64,000 nucleotides of DNA from Candidatus Bathyarchaeum tardum (GCA_029762755.1 JARVGH010000005.1:62001-126000); one strand, 5' to 3'; positions 51,864 through 61,501 are shown, counted from the first letter of the stretch. Numbers and translations: made by a program. The notes: generated by a model from the sequence alone, not told the origin.

Positions 51864-52808
51864 TTGTCAGTAATTGAAGTTGAAAATTTAACAAAAAAGT
51901 TCGGCTCCTTTGTAGCAGTTAATCACCTGAATTTTAGTATTGGCGAAGGGGAAGTTTTTGGTCTTTTAGGTCCAAACGGTGCAGGCAAAACGACAACAAT
52001 TCGAATGCTTGCTGGACTGATTTCTTCCTCGGAAGGTTCAGCCAAAGTGAAAGGTTACGTGATTAACAATGACTCGTTGAAGGTGCGGGAAACTGTTGGC
52101 ATTTTAACCGAGAACCCCAGCCTTTACGAGAAACTGACAGCTTACGAGAACCTGGACTTTTTTGCCCAAGCTTACGGGTTAACTGAAATTGTCCAGAAAA
52201 CCCAAAGAATTCAGGAATTGCTTGAGTTTTTTGGATTATGGGAACGCAGAAACGACAAAGTTGCAACCTTTTCCAAGGGAATGAAACAAAAACTAGCCCT
52301 TGCACGAGCATTAGTTCACAAGCCTTCAATTATTTTTTTGGATGAACCCACCTCTGGTTTAGATCCTGAATCTTCCAAAGAGGTTCGAGACCTCATAGCA
52401 AAACTGAGTTATCATGAGAAAAGCACGATTTTGTTGTGCACTCATCACCTTGAAGATGCAGAAAAACTGTGTAGCAGGGTGATGATAATCAACAAAGGCA
52501 CAAGCGTCATCGTGGGAACCCCTGACGAGCTCAGAAACAAAATAAGCGGAATTCCAACAGTTGAAGTTATTCTGGAAACAATCAGTCCCAAACTTGTTAA
52601 AGCAACAAAAAAGGTCAATGACGTAAAACAAGTAACCGTTGACGAAGAGTCATGTAAACTCACAATAACTATGGAAAATGCCCAATCCGGGACTCCAAAA
52701 ATCGTAAAAAACCTAGTTGAAGCTGAGGGTTTGATTCTAGGGGTGAAAGTTGTTCGTGCGTCATTGGAAGATGTTTATTTAAAGTTGATCAAGGAGGAAC
52801 AAAAATGA
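51864..52808 (+). CDS. ABC exporter ATP-binding protein (first system)
   Basis: 314 aa from TTG 51864, 7 nt after AAAGGTGA. Walker A GPNGAGKTT, ABC signature TFSKGMKQKL, Walker B IIFLDEP and H-loop THHLE. The C-terminal 90 residues form the extra domain of CcmA/NatA-type drug or Na exporters. Overlaps its permease by 4 nt. Confidence 0.9.
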   Translation: MSVIEVENLTKKFGSFVAVNHLNFSIGEGEVFGLLGPNGAGKTTTIRMLAGLISSSEGSAKVKGYVINNDSLKVRETVGILTENPSLYEKLTAYENLDFFAQAYGLTEIVQKTQRIQELLEFFGLWERRNDKVATFSKGMKQKLALARALVHKPSIIFLDEPTSGLDPESSKEVRDLIAKLSYHEKSTILLCTHHLEDAEKLCSRVMIINKGTSVIVGTPDELRNKISGIPTVEVILETISPKLVKATKKVNDVKQVTVDEESCKLTITMENAQSGTPKIVKNLVEAEGLILGVKVVRASLEDVYLKLIKEEQK

Positions 52809-53629
52809 GGATGGAAAAGGCAAAACTGGTTTTTCGAAAAGATTGGCTCGAAATCAAACGCAACTGGCAAGTAATTTTACCCATCATTATTGTTCCCCTC
52901 ATGATTTCTGTGTTTATTCCCGTGATTTTAACCCTAATTCCTAGTGTTGTTTCTGGCTCCGAAGCAGATTTAGGCGGCTTTATTCCCTTAGTAGAAAATC
53001 TTCCCCCTTCTGTGCAGGATCAGCTTACGGGAATGACTGAACTTCAAGTCATGATCTACGTGATGGCCCTTTATTTTTTTGCCCCGTTCTTCCTAATCAT
53101 CCCGTTGATGGCGTCAAGCGTCATTGCATCAGACAGTTTCGCAGGAGAAAAAGAACGAAAAACCATCGAGGCACTCTTAGCTACTCCTATCTCAGACAGT
53201 GAACTGTTGTTCGGAAAAATGCTAGTATCCTTTATTCCATCAATGATTGTAACAGTGATTTCCTTTATATTGTACACAACAATATTTGATGTGCTGTCTT
53301 TTAATCTGTTCAATGGCATGTTATTGCTGCCAAACCTTGACTGGATTTTACTAATCTTTGGATTAGCCCCAACCGTAGCTCTGGCAAGCATTGGATTAAC
53401 CGTAATAATATCAGCAAAAGTCAAAGGATTCCGAGAAGCCCAACAAATCAGCGTAATCTTGTTACTTCCAATCCTAGGGTTAGTGTTCGGACAAATATCT
53501 GGCGCGTTAATCTTTGGACCCGCTGTTATCGCAATTCTCACAGCAATATTTGTTGCAATAGATTTTGTGGTTTTCAGGGTTGGAGTAAAAATGTTCAAGC
53601 GAGAAGAAATCTTGGCTCAACTAGCTTAG
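52805..53629 (+). CDS. ABC-2 type permease (first system)
   Basis: 274 aa; N-terminal FRKDWLEIKRNWQVILPIII, a large outer loop with SEADLGGFIPLVENLPPSVQ, then five more helices; the cytosolic motif FAGEKERKTIEALLATPISD is typical of ABC-2 permeases. AAGGAGG before ATG 52805. Confidence 0.87.
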   Translation: MRMEKAKLVFRKDWLEIKRNWQVILPIIIVPLMISVFIPVILTLIPSVVSGSEADLGGFIPLVENLPPSVQDQLTGMTELQVMIYVMALYFFAPFFLIIPLMASSVIASDSFAGEKERKTIEALLATPISDSELLFGKMLVSFIPSMIVTVISFILYTTIFDVLSFNLFNGMLLLPNLDWILLIFGLAPTVALASIGLTVIISAKVKGFREAQQISVILLLPILGLVFGQISGALIFGPAVIAILTAIFVAIDFVVFRVGVKMFKREEILAQLA

Positions 53630-53686
53630 AATTCTTGGTCACAAAATTCAAGTATACAATTACCCTAACTAATACTGGGATTTATT

Positions 53687-54163
53687 TTGGTTGTTTTTAA
53701 GTTACCTAAAATGACAAAACAAGAAATGTGGAAACTAATCCACAGACAACGTCTATGCAGAATCGCCTTCAAAGGAAACACTTACCCGTACATGGCACCT
53801 TTCCAATACGTAGTATTAGATGATGCATTGTATTTTCATTTCACTGATTACGGAAAAAAAATGAAACTCATCGAAAACGACAAACACGTATGTGTCGAAA
53901 TCGAAGAATACCGCGAAGACCTTAGCGAATACAGCTTTATTGTGTTGCGTGGCACCCTAAAAGTAGTAACCGACCCAACAGAACGAATTAATGCAATCAA
54001 TCAACTGGCAAAAGAAGGGGAACAAAAACTTTCGCCAAACTTTTTGCCTGCTCATGGCTTCACAAAAGAAGACGGATGGGACGCGTTAACTCCTGACAAC
54101 AAATTGTTGGTTGCTGTAAAACTAGAACACATAACCCAAGAAATTGGACTAAAATCTCCTTGA
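53687..54163 (+). CDS. Pyridoxamine 5'-phosphate oxidase-like flavoprotein (NimA-like)
   Basis: 158 aa. CRIAFKGNTYPYMAPFQYVV, then ALYFHFTDYGKKMKLIENDK and VCVEIEEY follow the split-barrel FMN-binding pattern. Likely a flavin/F420 or nitroreductase-type enzyme. TTG 53687 or ATG 53711. Convergent with the heliorhodopsin gene. Confidence 0.75.
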   Translation: MVVFKLPKMTKQEMWKLIHRQRLCRIAFKGNTYPYMAPFQYVVLDDALYFHFTDYGKKMKLIENDKHVCVEIEEYREDLSEYSFIVLRGTLKVVTDPTERINAINQLAKEGEQKLSPNFLPAHGFTKEDGWDALTPDNKLLVAVKLEHITQEIGLKSP

Positions 54164-54217
54164 TGGTGATGTAACAAAAAAGGTGGTTTGCTTCAGTTTC
54201 CTGAAGCTATTGTTTTG

Positions 54218-55045
54218 TTAGAATGGTGCAAAGATCCCGATGAATACTAGCCATGACAGGATTGTTTTTGCTACGAAACTGAGTATGATATAGAATCTTT
54301 CTCCGTATAGGTAGTCTTTCCATTTTCCAACGCCTTTGTATTGCAGGACCATGTTGAGGGCGAAAATGTTGAACACAAAGAAGTAAATGAACAGTATCAT
54401 GTAAACGAAAGTTGGTGGTTCTACACCCACGGAATTTATGGCAGCAATAAAGTAAGCATATAGCACAACCCATGGGGTAAATCCGGAGATGCTTCCGAGA
54501 ATGAATGCGGACCAGCTTGTTTTTTCGGTTTTTTGGTTGATTACTTCCATCAAGTAACCGAACATTATCATCATGGCATTAAGGACAAAAATCATGACCA
54601 ATGACCACAAGTCCCAGATTCCCAAGAAAAGTGAAATCAACGTAATCATTATTGAACTGGAAAATGCATATTCATACCATCTGTAGGGATTCATGCCTTT
54701 TCGGAGATTCTCGTTGTAGCTTTTGTTTTTTGGATATGCTATTATGAAATGTGCAAGGGCAGAAATCAATGGAAACGAGGCAAGAATTGCTCCCAAATAT
54801 CCTATATTTAATAGTATTTGTGGATCTGGCACTGCATTGAAAATTGGGGTTGAGCCTGTAGTTGTGATTTCTAGTTTCATGTAGAAAGTGTAGATGTCTC
54901 GGGACCATTCGAGTTGAAGTCCCAAGACCAGCATTATGATTCCTTGAATCAGATGGAGGATGCCAGCAGCAGTGTTGAAGCGTTTGAGATACTTGAAAGA
55001 AATCGGTGATTTTGCAATAATCTTTTTTCTTTCTTCAGAATTCAT
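54218..55045 (-). CDS. Heliorhodopsin
   Basis: 275 aa, seven hydrophobic segments. TM7 contains SFVAKTILSWLVFIG; Lys260 aligns with the retinal Schiff-base Lys. TM3 has RWYEYAFSSSIMI with Glu125 in the counterion place. His31 (FNTAAGILHLIQG) in TM1 and His99 (SALAHFIIAY) match the two internal His of heliorhodopsins. No DTD-type pump motif. Inverted topology relative to type I rhodopsins is expected by family. Flanked by two ABC exporters and a flavoprotein; a light-sensing role is inference. Confidence 0.88.
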   Translation of the reverse strand: MNSEERKKIIAKSPISFKYLKRFNTAAGILHLIQGIIMLVLGLQLEWSRDIYTFYMKLEITTTGSTPIFNAVPDPQILLNIGYLGAILASFPLISALAHFIIAYPKNKSYNENLRKGMNPYRWYEYAFSSSIMITLISLFLGIWDLWSLVMIFVLNAMMIMFGYLMEVINQKTEKTSWSAFILGSISGFTPWVVLYAYFIAAINSVGVEPPTFVYMILFIYFFVFNIFALNMVLQYKGVGKWKDYLYGERFYIILSFVAKTILSWLVFIGIFAPF

Positions 55046-55322
55046 GATTATTAATGCGCTGAATTCAATTTAAGATTTATCTATATTGTAACCCATTCAT
55101 TATTGTTGAAAATTCAATAAAAAAGTAATAAAAAATCGCAAAAAAACTAGTTGATTAAACTGACAAGTTATCTATTAAGGCATCAAAACCAAATATATCG
55201 CATGAATTACAACGTTTATTGTTTTATATCTAAAAAACCAGAAATCTGGATTTTAACTTAACAAAACATTACTTTCAGTAACTGCACAGTCAACAGCGCT
55301 TGCTTTACCCTAGGTGTACATA

Positions 55323-56120
55323 ATGCCTGTGCCATTGATTGAAGTTTCTGAGCTAACAAAACAGTTCGGGGCAGTTCACGCATTGACTGGACTAAAATTC
55401 AATGTTGTACCTGGAGAAATCTACGGTCTTTTAGGTCCAAATGGTGCCGGCAAAACCACGACCATAAAAGCAATTATGGGATTAGTTGAGCCAAGTTCTG
55501 GATGGGTTAACGTTGAAGGCTACAATCCTGTAACAAACCCAATTGAAGTAAAATCTCGAATCGGGTACGTAGCCGAAAAACTGATCCTGTATGAGTCCTT
55601 GTCTGCTCGTGACTTTTTTGAGTTTGTCGCATCTATACGAAAAATTGACCAAACATCAGTCAACCGCATAATATCCCAGCTTGGCGACGCTTTTGACATG
55701 TCAAACTATTTTGATGCCCCTATCGCTACTCTGTCGATGGGAATGAAACAAAAAATAGCCCTGATTGCTGCTTTTGTTCATCAACCACCTGTTCTTTTGT
55801 TGGATGAGCCCTTGAGTGGTCTTGACGCCAAAACCAGCCGTATTGTAAAGGATCTGCTGTTGTTGCACGCAAAAAGAGGCGGAGCGGTCTTGTTTAGCAC
55901 CCACATCATGGAAGTTGCAGAAAACATCTGCACAAGAATCGGAATCATTTATCAAGGAAAAATCGTTGCAGAAGGAACTATAGACCAATTAAAAACTCAA
56001 ACAGGAAACCAAAGCGACACCCTTGAAGAAGTGTTTTTAAAATTAACAAACGAAGAAAATGAGATTGCCAACAAGACTCGGCTCTTAGGGGAGGCATTCT
56101 TCCAACATGAAACTGCTTGA
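55323..56120 (+). CDS. ABC exporter ATP-binding protein (second system)
   Basis: 265 aa from ATG 55323 after AGGTG. Walker A GPNGAGKTT, signature LSMGMKQKIA, Walker B VLLLDEP, H-loop FSTHIME. Overlaps the permease start by 14 nt. Confidence 0.9.
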   Translation: MPVPLIEVSELTKQFGAVHALTGLKFNVVPGEIYGLLGPNGAGKTTTIKAIMGLVEPSSGWVNVEGYNPVTNPIEVKSRIGYVAEKLILYESLSARDFFEFVASIRKIDQTSVNRIISQLGDAFDMSNYFDAPIATLSMGMKQKIALIAAFVHQPPVLLLDEPLSGLDAKTSRIVKDLLLLHAKRGGAVLFSTHIMEVAENICTRIGIIYQGKIVAEGTIDQLKTQTGNQSDTLEEVFLKLTNEENEIANKTRLLGEAFFQHETA

Positions 56121-57732
56121 AGCTTGGTGGCATAGTCGGTCCCCTTACAAAGAAGTTGTGTACCGTTCAATCGCTGAAGAAAAAGGTCGAATGTGGTGGG
56201 GTGGATTTGGAAAGGGGCAAGTTGCGGAAGATTTTCAAGATAATTTGGAAGTTACAAAAAAAGCGTTACGAATTGCAAAATGGGACAAATCCCTAGTTGC
56301 GGTTTTTAATATTTTAGCTGCAATTATGCCTTTTACTGCACAGTTTTTTGGCTCTCCGATTATGGGTTTAACAAGTGCGGTTTCGTTAAGTTTAGCTGTT
56401 ACTTTTGGTTTTATGTCATTGTATGCAATTCAGACAATGTCGTCATTTGTTAGTGCAGAATCTTCGGTCTTGTTATCTGTTTTACCCTTGGAAAAAAACG
56501 ATTTCTCATTAATTACATTGTTTTCGTTTATCCGTTCTGTAGACTACATTGTTCTTGGTTCAATACTGAGCCAAGTAATCATGGTAGCATGTTACACTGG
56601 TTCACCCCTAGCAGTTATTGTAATTCTTGTGGCTTCAGTAATGAATGCAATTTTCGCTGTAGCAGTTTCTTTATGGTTTTCACGAGTGTTCGCAAAAAAC
56701 CTTTCCCGTGGCGGAAGATCAAAAAGCCGCACAATTTTGCGTTTAGTTTTCATTTTGATGTGGGGTTGCCTGTTGATGGGAGTAAGCCTTCTGATTAGTT
56801 TACCATGGTACATCGTCCCTTCTTTGGAAACTATGTTGCTTAATCCCAACCAAATCTCAAACATATTGTTTTGTTTGCTGCCCCAATTTTCTGCTGGAGT
56901 AACTGTTGCTAGTGCCAGTAACGTGGTTGCTGCTCAGTCTATAACGTTAGTTGCTGCTTTATGTATGGTGGGGTATGTTGGATTTGCTGGGTTTGCAGTT
57001 AACTGGGTGTTAAAAACAGTTAACCGAATATCTACCGGAGCAGATGTTAACATAACCCGCGTAACTGCAACAAATTTTTCCATTAAACTGCGAAGCCCAC
57101 TGTTTGGTTATGTCTTAAAAGATTTGAAAAGTTGTTCAAGGAACCCTTCTACTGCTTTCTTTTTTGCGTTGCCGGTTTTGGAAACTGTTATTGTGTCCTT
57201 AATGCTAGCAAGTTTTGAAGTTTTGCGGGCTTCAACTTTGATTGTTTCCACCCTTATGGGGGGAATCTTTGTTTTACTTATGCCCCTTGCCCTGTTAAAT
57301 TCAGAAGGCAAAGGTCTCGAATACACTAAAACATTACCTTTAAGCCTTAACCGAATCGTAACCTCCAAGACCCTAATATCCACGTTAACCTTTGTTCCGG
57401 TTCCTCTAGTTTTGCTTGTTTTGGCATTTTTAAAATCGATAACTTCCCCTTTAGTGATACTCATTCCGTTCTTTTCCATATTGTCAATAGCTTCTGCAAG
57501 CATTTTTGAAATCCAACTGTTCTTGAGTATTGTAACCAAAGGCAAAATTTCAGCCTTAATTCACGATTTAAAAAAACTCGTCGTCGGAATCAGCACCTTA
57601 ATTATTCCATTGCTAGTTTACACAATTGTTTATGTTGTTTTCTTGAGTCACTTTTTTGCAGTTTTATCCATGGGTGTTGTATCCATTTCAGAACTGGTAT
57701 TAGCGTTTTATACCCTCAAGCGCACAAAATAA
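56107..57732 (+). CDS. Large ABC-2-like permease (second system)
   Basis: 541 aa with about 11-12 hydrophobic segments; the cytosolic loops hold FGKGQVAEDFQDNLEVTKKA and YVLKDLKSCSRNPSTA. Follows its ATPase in an overlap. Substrate unknown; resembles bacterial/archaeal multi-TM exporter permeases. Confidence 0.78.
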   Translation: MKLLEAWWHSRSPYKEVVYRSIAEEKGRMWWGGFGKGQVAEDFQDNLEVTKKALRIAKWDKSLVAVFNILAAIMPFTAQFFGSPIMGLTSAVSLSLAVTFGFMSLYAIQTMSSFVSAESSVLLSVLPLEKNDFSLITLFSFIRSVDYIVLGSILSQVIMVACYTGSPLAVIVILVASVMNAIFAVAVSLWFSRVFAKNLSRGGRSKSRTILRLVFILMWGCLLMGVSLLISLPWYIVPSLETMLLNPNQISNILFCLLPQFSAGVTVASASNVVAAQSITLVAALCMVGYVGFAGFAVNWVLKTVNRISTGADVNITRVTATNFSIKLRSPLFGYVLKDLKSCSRNPSTAFFFALPVLETVIVSLMLASFEVLRASTLIVSTLMGGIFVLLMPLALLNSEGKGLEYTKTLPLSLNRIVTSKTLISTLTFVPVPLVLLVLAFLKSITSPLVILIPFFSILSIASASIFEIQLFLSIVTKGKISALIHDLKKLVVGISTLIIPLLVYTIVYVVFLSHFFAVLSMGVVSISELVLAFYTLKRTK

Positions 57733-57790
57733 CAACTTTGTTTTACTCTACGAATTTAAATGTCTCTAGTCTATTGTTTTGTGAACAAAA

Positions 57791-58858
57791 GTGCCTGAAT
57801 CTGTATCCTTAGTGGTTCCAAAAAAGCTTGGAGAAAAAGCAATTCGTCTAGTTACTGAACTTGATCTGTTTAACCGTGAACTACAGATTCAACAAACAGA
57901 AAAATGCCTGCAAATACCTCTAATTTCTGAACCCTCACCTGCGGGTCTCAGGGAATTGAAAACTAAACTGGGCACCTTCAATGTTTCTGTTTGCGACTTT
58001 GAAAGAAAAAAACAACGTTTATTACCCCTTGATTTGCTGAAAAACAAACTGCCTCTTGACCTTTTGGAGTTGGTTCCTCATGCTATCGATTTTGTGGGCG
58101 ATATCGCTATTGTTGAGATTCCTGAAGAGCTTGCAGAATATAAAACCCTGATTGGAGAAGCTATACTAACAGCTCATAAACAGACAAACACGGTTTTAGC
58201 AAAAGCAGGAGCCATCAAAGGGATATACCGAATACGGGATCTTGAATTTTTAGCAGGAACCAATAAAACCTCTACCATTTACGTAGAATACGGCAATACT
58301 TTGCATGTTGATGTTGCTAAAGCATATTTTTCTCCAAGGCTTTCAAATGAACACAACAGAGTAGCTTCCCAAGTAACCCCTGGTGAAACTGTGGTTGATC
58401 TATTTGCTGGAGTTGGACCTTTTGTTATTCCAATTGCAAAAAACCAAAAGAAGGTGCACGTTTATGCTGTTGACGTTAATCCTGACGCGGTGTCGTTGCT
58501 GGAAAAAAATGTTAAGATTAATCGGGTACAAGAACAAATTGTGCCTCTTCTTGGAGATGCCAGAAAAGTTGTAAAAGAACAGCTGTACCAAAAAGCAGAC
58601 CGAGTAATCATGAACCTGCCCGAAACTGCCGTAGAATTTGTTGACGTAGCTTGTGAAGCAATTAAACCTGACGGGGGAGTTGTTCACTATTACTGTTTTG
58701 TTTACGATTCTCCTAAACCTTTAGAAACAGCAAAAACAGAACTAGAACAAGCAGTGAAACAAAATAACCGCCAAGTAAGCAAGTACCTTTTTGCAAAAAC
58801 CGTTCGAGAAGTTGCACCTTATGCTTGGCAGGTAGTTGTGGACGCACAAATTCAATAA
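57791..58858 (+). CDS. trm5: tRNA (guanine-37 N1)-methyltransferase
   Basis: 355 aa. VDLFAGVGPFVIPIAKNQKK (SAM motif I), YAVDVNPDAVSLLEKN (motif II) and MNLPETAVEFVDVA (NLPE, Trm5 hallmark). Contains the D1/D2 N-terminal region. GTG 57791. Makes m1G37 to keep the reading frame; overlaps DUF371 convergently by 7 nt. Confidence 0.92.
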   Translation: MPESVSLVVPKKLGEKAIRLVTELDLFNRELQIQQTEKCLQIPLISEPSPAGLRELKTKLGTFNVSVCDFERKKQRLLPLDLLKNKLPLDLLELVPHAIDFVGDIAIVEIPEELAEYKTLIGEAILTAHKQTNTVLAKAGAIKGIYRIRDLEFLAGTNKTSTIYVEYGNTLHVDVAKAYFSPRLSNEHNRVASQVTPGETVVDLFAGVGPFVIPIAKNQKKVHVYAVDVNPDAVSLLEKNVKINRVQEQIVPLLGDARKVVKEQLYQKADRVIMNLPETAVEFVDVACEAIKPDGGVVHYYCFVYDSPKPLETAKTELEQAVKQNNRQVSKYLFAKTVREVAPYAWQVVVDAQIQ

Positions 58859-59283
58859 TTTTCCACAGTCAGGGTAACTTTGACTTGCTGATTTGGGTTC
58901 TGGAGCTTTTCCACAAACTTTCTTGACAAATCAATTGAGGCCTTGTCTGCTCCAATGGCCAAGGTTCGACCACATACATAATCACTTTTTCGAACCACTA
59001 AATCTGTAAGATGTGTAAACTGTAACTGGGGGCTTCCTTTTGCGGTAATTGTCTCTTTTAGTTCATCAGCTTCAATTATTATTGTTATTTTTGATTTTTC
59101 TTTTTTGGCGGCTTCCTTGAATTCAAAAGGCAAATCAATTGCACCATTAGTTGAACCAACAGCCACGATACAGTTTCCCCGTTTTGAGAGTTCAGTTTCT
59201 TTTGTAACTTCAACTGTGGTTTGATGAGTAGAAATTACATTCTTGTGTCCATGTGCAAAGAACGCGACAGTTACAGATTTCAT
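58852..59283 (-). CDS. DUF371 protein
   Basis: 143 aa. FFAHGHKNVISTHQTTVEVT, then RGNCIVAVGSTNGAIDLP and VVRKSDYVCGRTLAIGADKA match the archaeal DUF371 family of unknown function. Start ATG 59283. Confidence 0.82.
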   Translation of the reverse strand: MKSVTVAFFAHGHKNVISTHQTTVEVTKETELSKRGNCIVAVGSTNGAIDLPFEFKEAAKKEKSKITIIIEADELKETITAKGSPQLQFTHLTDLVVRKSDYVCGRTLAIGADKASIDLSRKFVEKLQNPNQQVKVTLTVENY

Positions 59284-59322
59284 GATACAAGAATATTACA
59301 TCTCAAAGATAACAATTTTAGG

Positions 59323-60282
59323 TTATTCTAGAACCTCTATTGAGTCAACTTTACCGTCGCCGTCAAGGTCAAAGCCTTGAATTACTGTTGCGAATTCTTG
59401 TTGGTCAAATTTTTTCAGGCATTTTTGCCAAAACTTGGTTAATGCAATTACGCAGGCTTTTGTTCCAACTGCTTTGTTGCCTGCGAGAATGATTACTGTT
59501 TTTTCTTTGTTGAACGGGTTGGGGATTTTTGCGATTAATCCCATTGTGTCAGCGGTGTAGACTTTTTTGGTTTTTTCTGAAACCAGTCCCCCTAAAACGA
59601 AGCCGTGGTCAGAGGGTATCATGTTGAAGTTTATGGGCAAAAATTTGTTGAATTCTTGGGTGATCAGGTTGGTTCCTGGTCCACCAACTAAGAAGAGGTT
59701 GTTATCTTCTTCTTTTTCTGCTTTCACGTCTACATCCAGTTTTACCACAAAATCTTCAGGCAAATCCACAAACTGACCCAAAAACAAAGTCAAATACGCC
59801 GCATAATGGCCATCCCGTGCTTTAGCCTTAAACGGACCGTGAGGATCAGGGCTTCCAACAACAATTTTTCCATCAAACATGTTATCAGTAATTAAAGGAC
59901 ACAAAAACTGTTTGATTTTTTCGTCTATGTTTCTTATGGGTAACTTTGCAATTTTTTGATTACCAAAAGGCAGTTCAATTCCCATTGCTGGAAAGGAGGC
60001 TTTGTAATATTTTGCTACTGCCCCTTTCTTTTCTTCTTCTCTGACGACTTTTATTACGCCAGCTTTCCACATTTTTCTGATGTGGTAGTACACCTTTTGC
60101 TCGTGGATTCCCAGTTTTTTGGCGACTTCCATAGGGTACATTTCTGTTTGGCTTAAAAGCTCCAAAATCTTCCAACTCAGCTTGTTTAGAACTGTTTTAA
60201 GTAGTTCGGGGTCTTCGAAAACGGCTATGTCTTTGGTGTTCATTTGATTTTTTTTGCCGCTTAGCAAAAGCTTTCTTTTCAT
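59323..60282 (-). CDS. HTH protein with C-terminal EF-hand/dockerin-like motif
   Basis: 319 aa. ArsR-like winged helix at about 30-80 (LSWKILELLSQTEMYPMEVA). The middle domain has GKIVVGSPDPHGPFKAKARD, NLFLVGGPGTNLITQEFNKF and ADTMGLIAKIPNPFNKEKTV, resembling an S-layer-associated domain. The end (GFDLDGDGKVDSIEVLE) is an EF-hand loop. A transcription factor with a surface-type domain is odd. ATG 60282 or 60243. Confidence 0.7.
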   Translation of the reverse strand: MKRKLLLSGKKNQMNTKDIAVFEDPELLKTVLNKLSWKILELLSQTEMYPMEVAKKLGIHEQKVYYHIRKMWKAGVIKVVREEEKKGAVAKYYKASFPAMGIELPFGNQKIAKLPIRNIDEKIKQFLCPLITDNMFDGKIVVGSPDPHGPFKAKARDGHYAAYLTLFLGQFVDLPEDFVVKLDVDVKAEKEEDNNLFLVGGPGTNLITQEFNKFLPINFNMIPSDHGFVLGGLVSEKTKKVYTADTMGLIAKIPNPFNKEKTVIILAGNKAVGTKACVIALTKFWQKCLKKFDQQEFATVIQGFDLDGDGKVDSIEVLE

Positions 60283-60500
60283 GCTTGCAACTTTCGCATG
60301 CCTTTATAAATATTTTTTTAATGGTTAATCTATTGTCTTTCTTAACCTTTTATTTTCAAAAAAATACATGACAACAATTCTCTTATATTGTTCAGTTGGG
60401 TATCTTGAACGACAGATACATAAAAGCCTCTAATGTTTGCGATTTATGACTTAATGCGATTTTGATTAACTTATGAATTCATAACTTTAGAAAATCAATG

Positions 60501-60512
60501 ATGTCTTACGTT
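60501..60512 (+). promoter_or_regulatory. Fifth ATGTCTTACGTT element, upstream of the FUN14-like gene
   Basis: ATGTCTTACGTT identical to 20483 (complement) and 22196. Here it opens a nine-codon leader (MMSYVLIVG) that starts at ATG 60498 and ends 40 nt before the FUN14-like gene. Possible TATA TTAACTTATG about 28 nt upstream. Confidence 0.45.
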
Positions 60513-60567
60513 TTAATTGTTGGTTAATTTTATTAGCTTCGTAAACCGTACAAACAACTAGATTGTG

Positions 60568-60885
60568 ATGACCTCTACCCTTACGGAATCCTTGGCACCA
60601 ATAGTTTTTCAGCTGGTTCTAGGTGGAGTAGGTGGATTTTTGATAGGTTATGCCATCAGAAAAGTTCTCAAAATCGCATTAATCGTTGGAGTTGTAGTTT
60701 TTTCATTAATATTGCTCGCTTCTGCAAACATAATCAACGTAGACTACACTGGACTATCCGAAACAACAACAAACATACTAAACGCCATCAACCCTGCCCT
60801 GAGCCTAATAACCCCCCTTCTTGCACATGTTCCGTTCATCGCGAGTTTAGTTTTTGGTTTTATTCTGGGATTCAAAAGAAACTAA
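60568..60885 (+). CDS. FUN14-family small membrane protein
   Basis: 105 aa: PIVFQLVLGGVGGFLIGYAI is the Gly-rich FUN14 motif, with three hydrophobic segments. Function in archaea unknown. Convergent with the PH-domain gene, overlapping by 4 nt. Confidence 0.75.
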   Translation: MTSTLTESLAPIVFQLVLGGVGGFLIGYAIRKVLKIALIVGVVVFSLILLASANIINVDYTGLSETTTNILNAINPALSLITPLLAHVPFIASLVFGFILGFKRN

Positions 60886-61253
60886 ACCGGACTGTCTCTT
60901 CTTGTATATTTTTGCATTTCCTGCCAGATTGCTTTAACATCGGAAACGTTTCCAACTATGGGGTCCATTTTTTTACTGTAAGTATCGATGCGCAAGACAC
61001 CTTTTTTTCTTAAAACGCCAACTTCTGTGTATTGCATTGTGCTGATGTTTTCCAGTCTTTCAGAAATTATTCTGTCTTTTTTGAACATGACTCCCCGTCG
61101 CCTGTGTAGAAGAATTCGTTGATCCGTTATGTAGAAAAAGAAATTATCGTTAAGACTTTCAATTTTTCTGCTTTGGAACACTATTGTTTCGTCGGGGTAA
61201 AGGAAATCTGAAAGAACCAAGACGCTCGCCTCAATTCTGTTGATTTTTTGCAT
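60882..61253 (-). CDS. PH-like domain protein
   Basis: 123 aa: FYITDQRILLHRRRGVMFKK and ERLENISTMQYTEVGVLRKK are bacterial-type PH-domain strands, like the protein at 19937. A possible membrane or protein interaction module. ATG 61253. Confidence 0.65.
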   Translation of the reverse strand: MQKINRIEASVLVLSDFLYPDETIVFQSRKIESLNDNFFFYITDQRILLHRRRGVMFKKDRIISERLENISTMQYTEVGVLRKKGVLRIDTYSKKMDPIVGNVSDVKAIWQEMQKYTRRDSPV

Positions 61254-61501
61254 TCATATTTCTTGTGGTAATTCCTTTTTTGAAAATGCTGTCCTTGAAT
61301 CTAGCAAATACCTATATTTGAAGTTTGACGGTACTGGTAATGTACAAACGTTGTTTAAGAACCATTATAAATTCCGTTATAAGACTAAAATATGAATCCT
61401 AAAAATACTTATAGATGCTCCCGTGGTTTATCTAAATATAGCATAACTCGATTACGTTACTGCATATTACTATAACTTATACAACAAATGTGGAATGAAC
61501 T

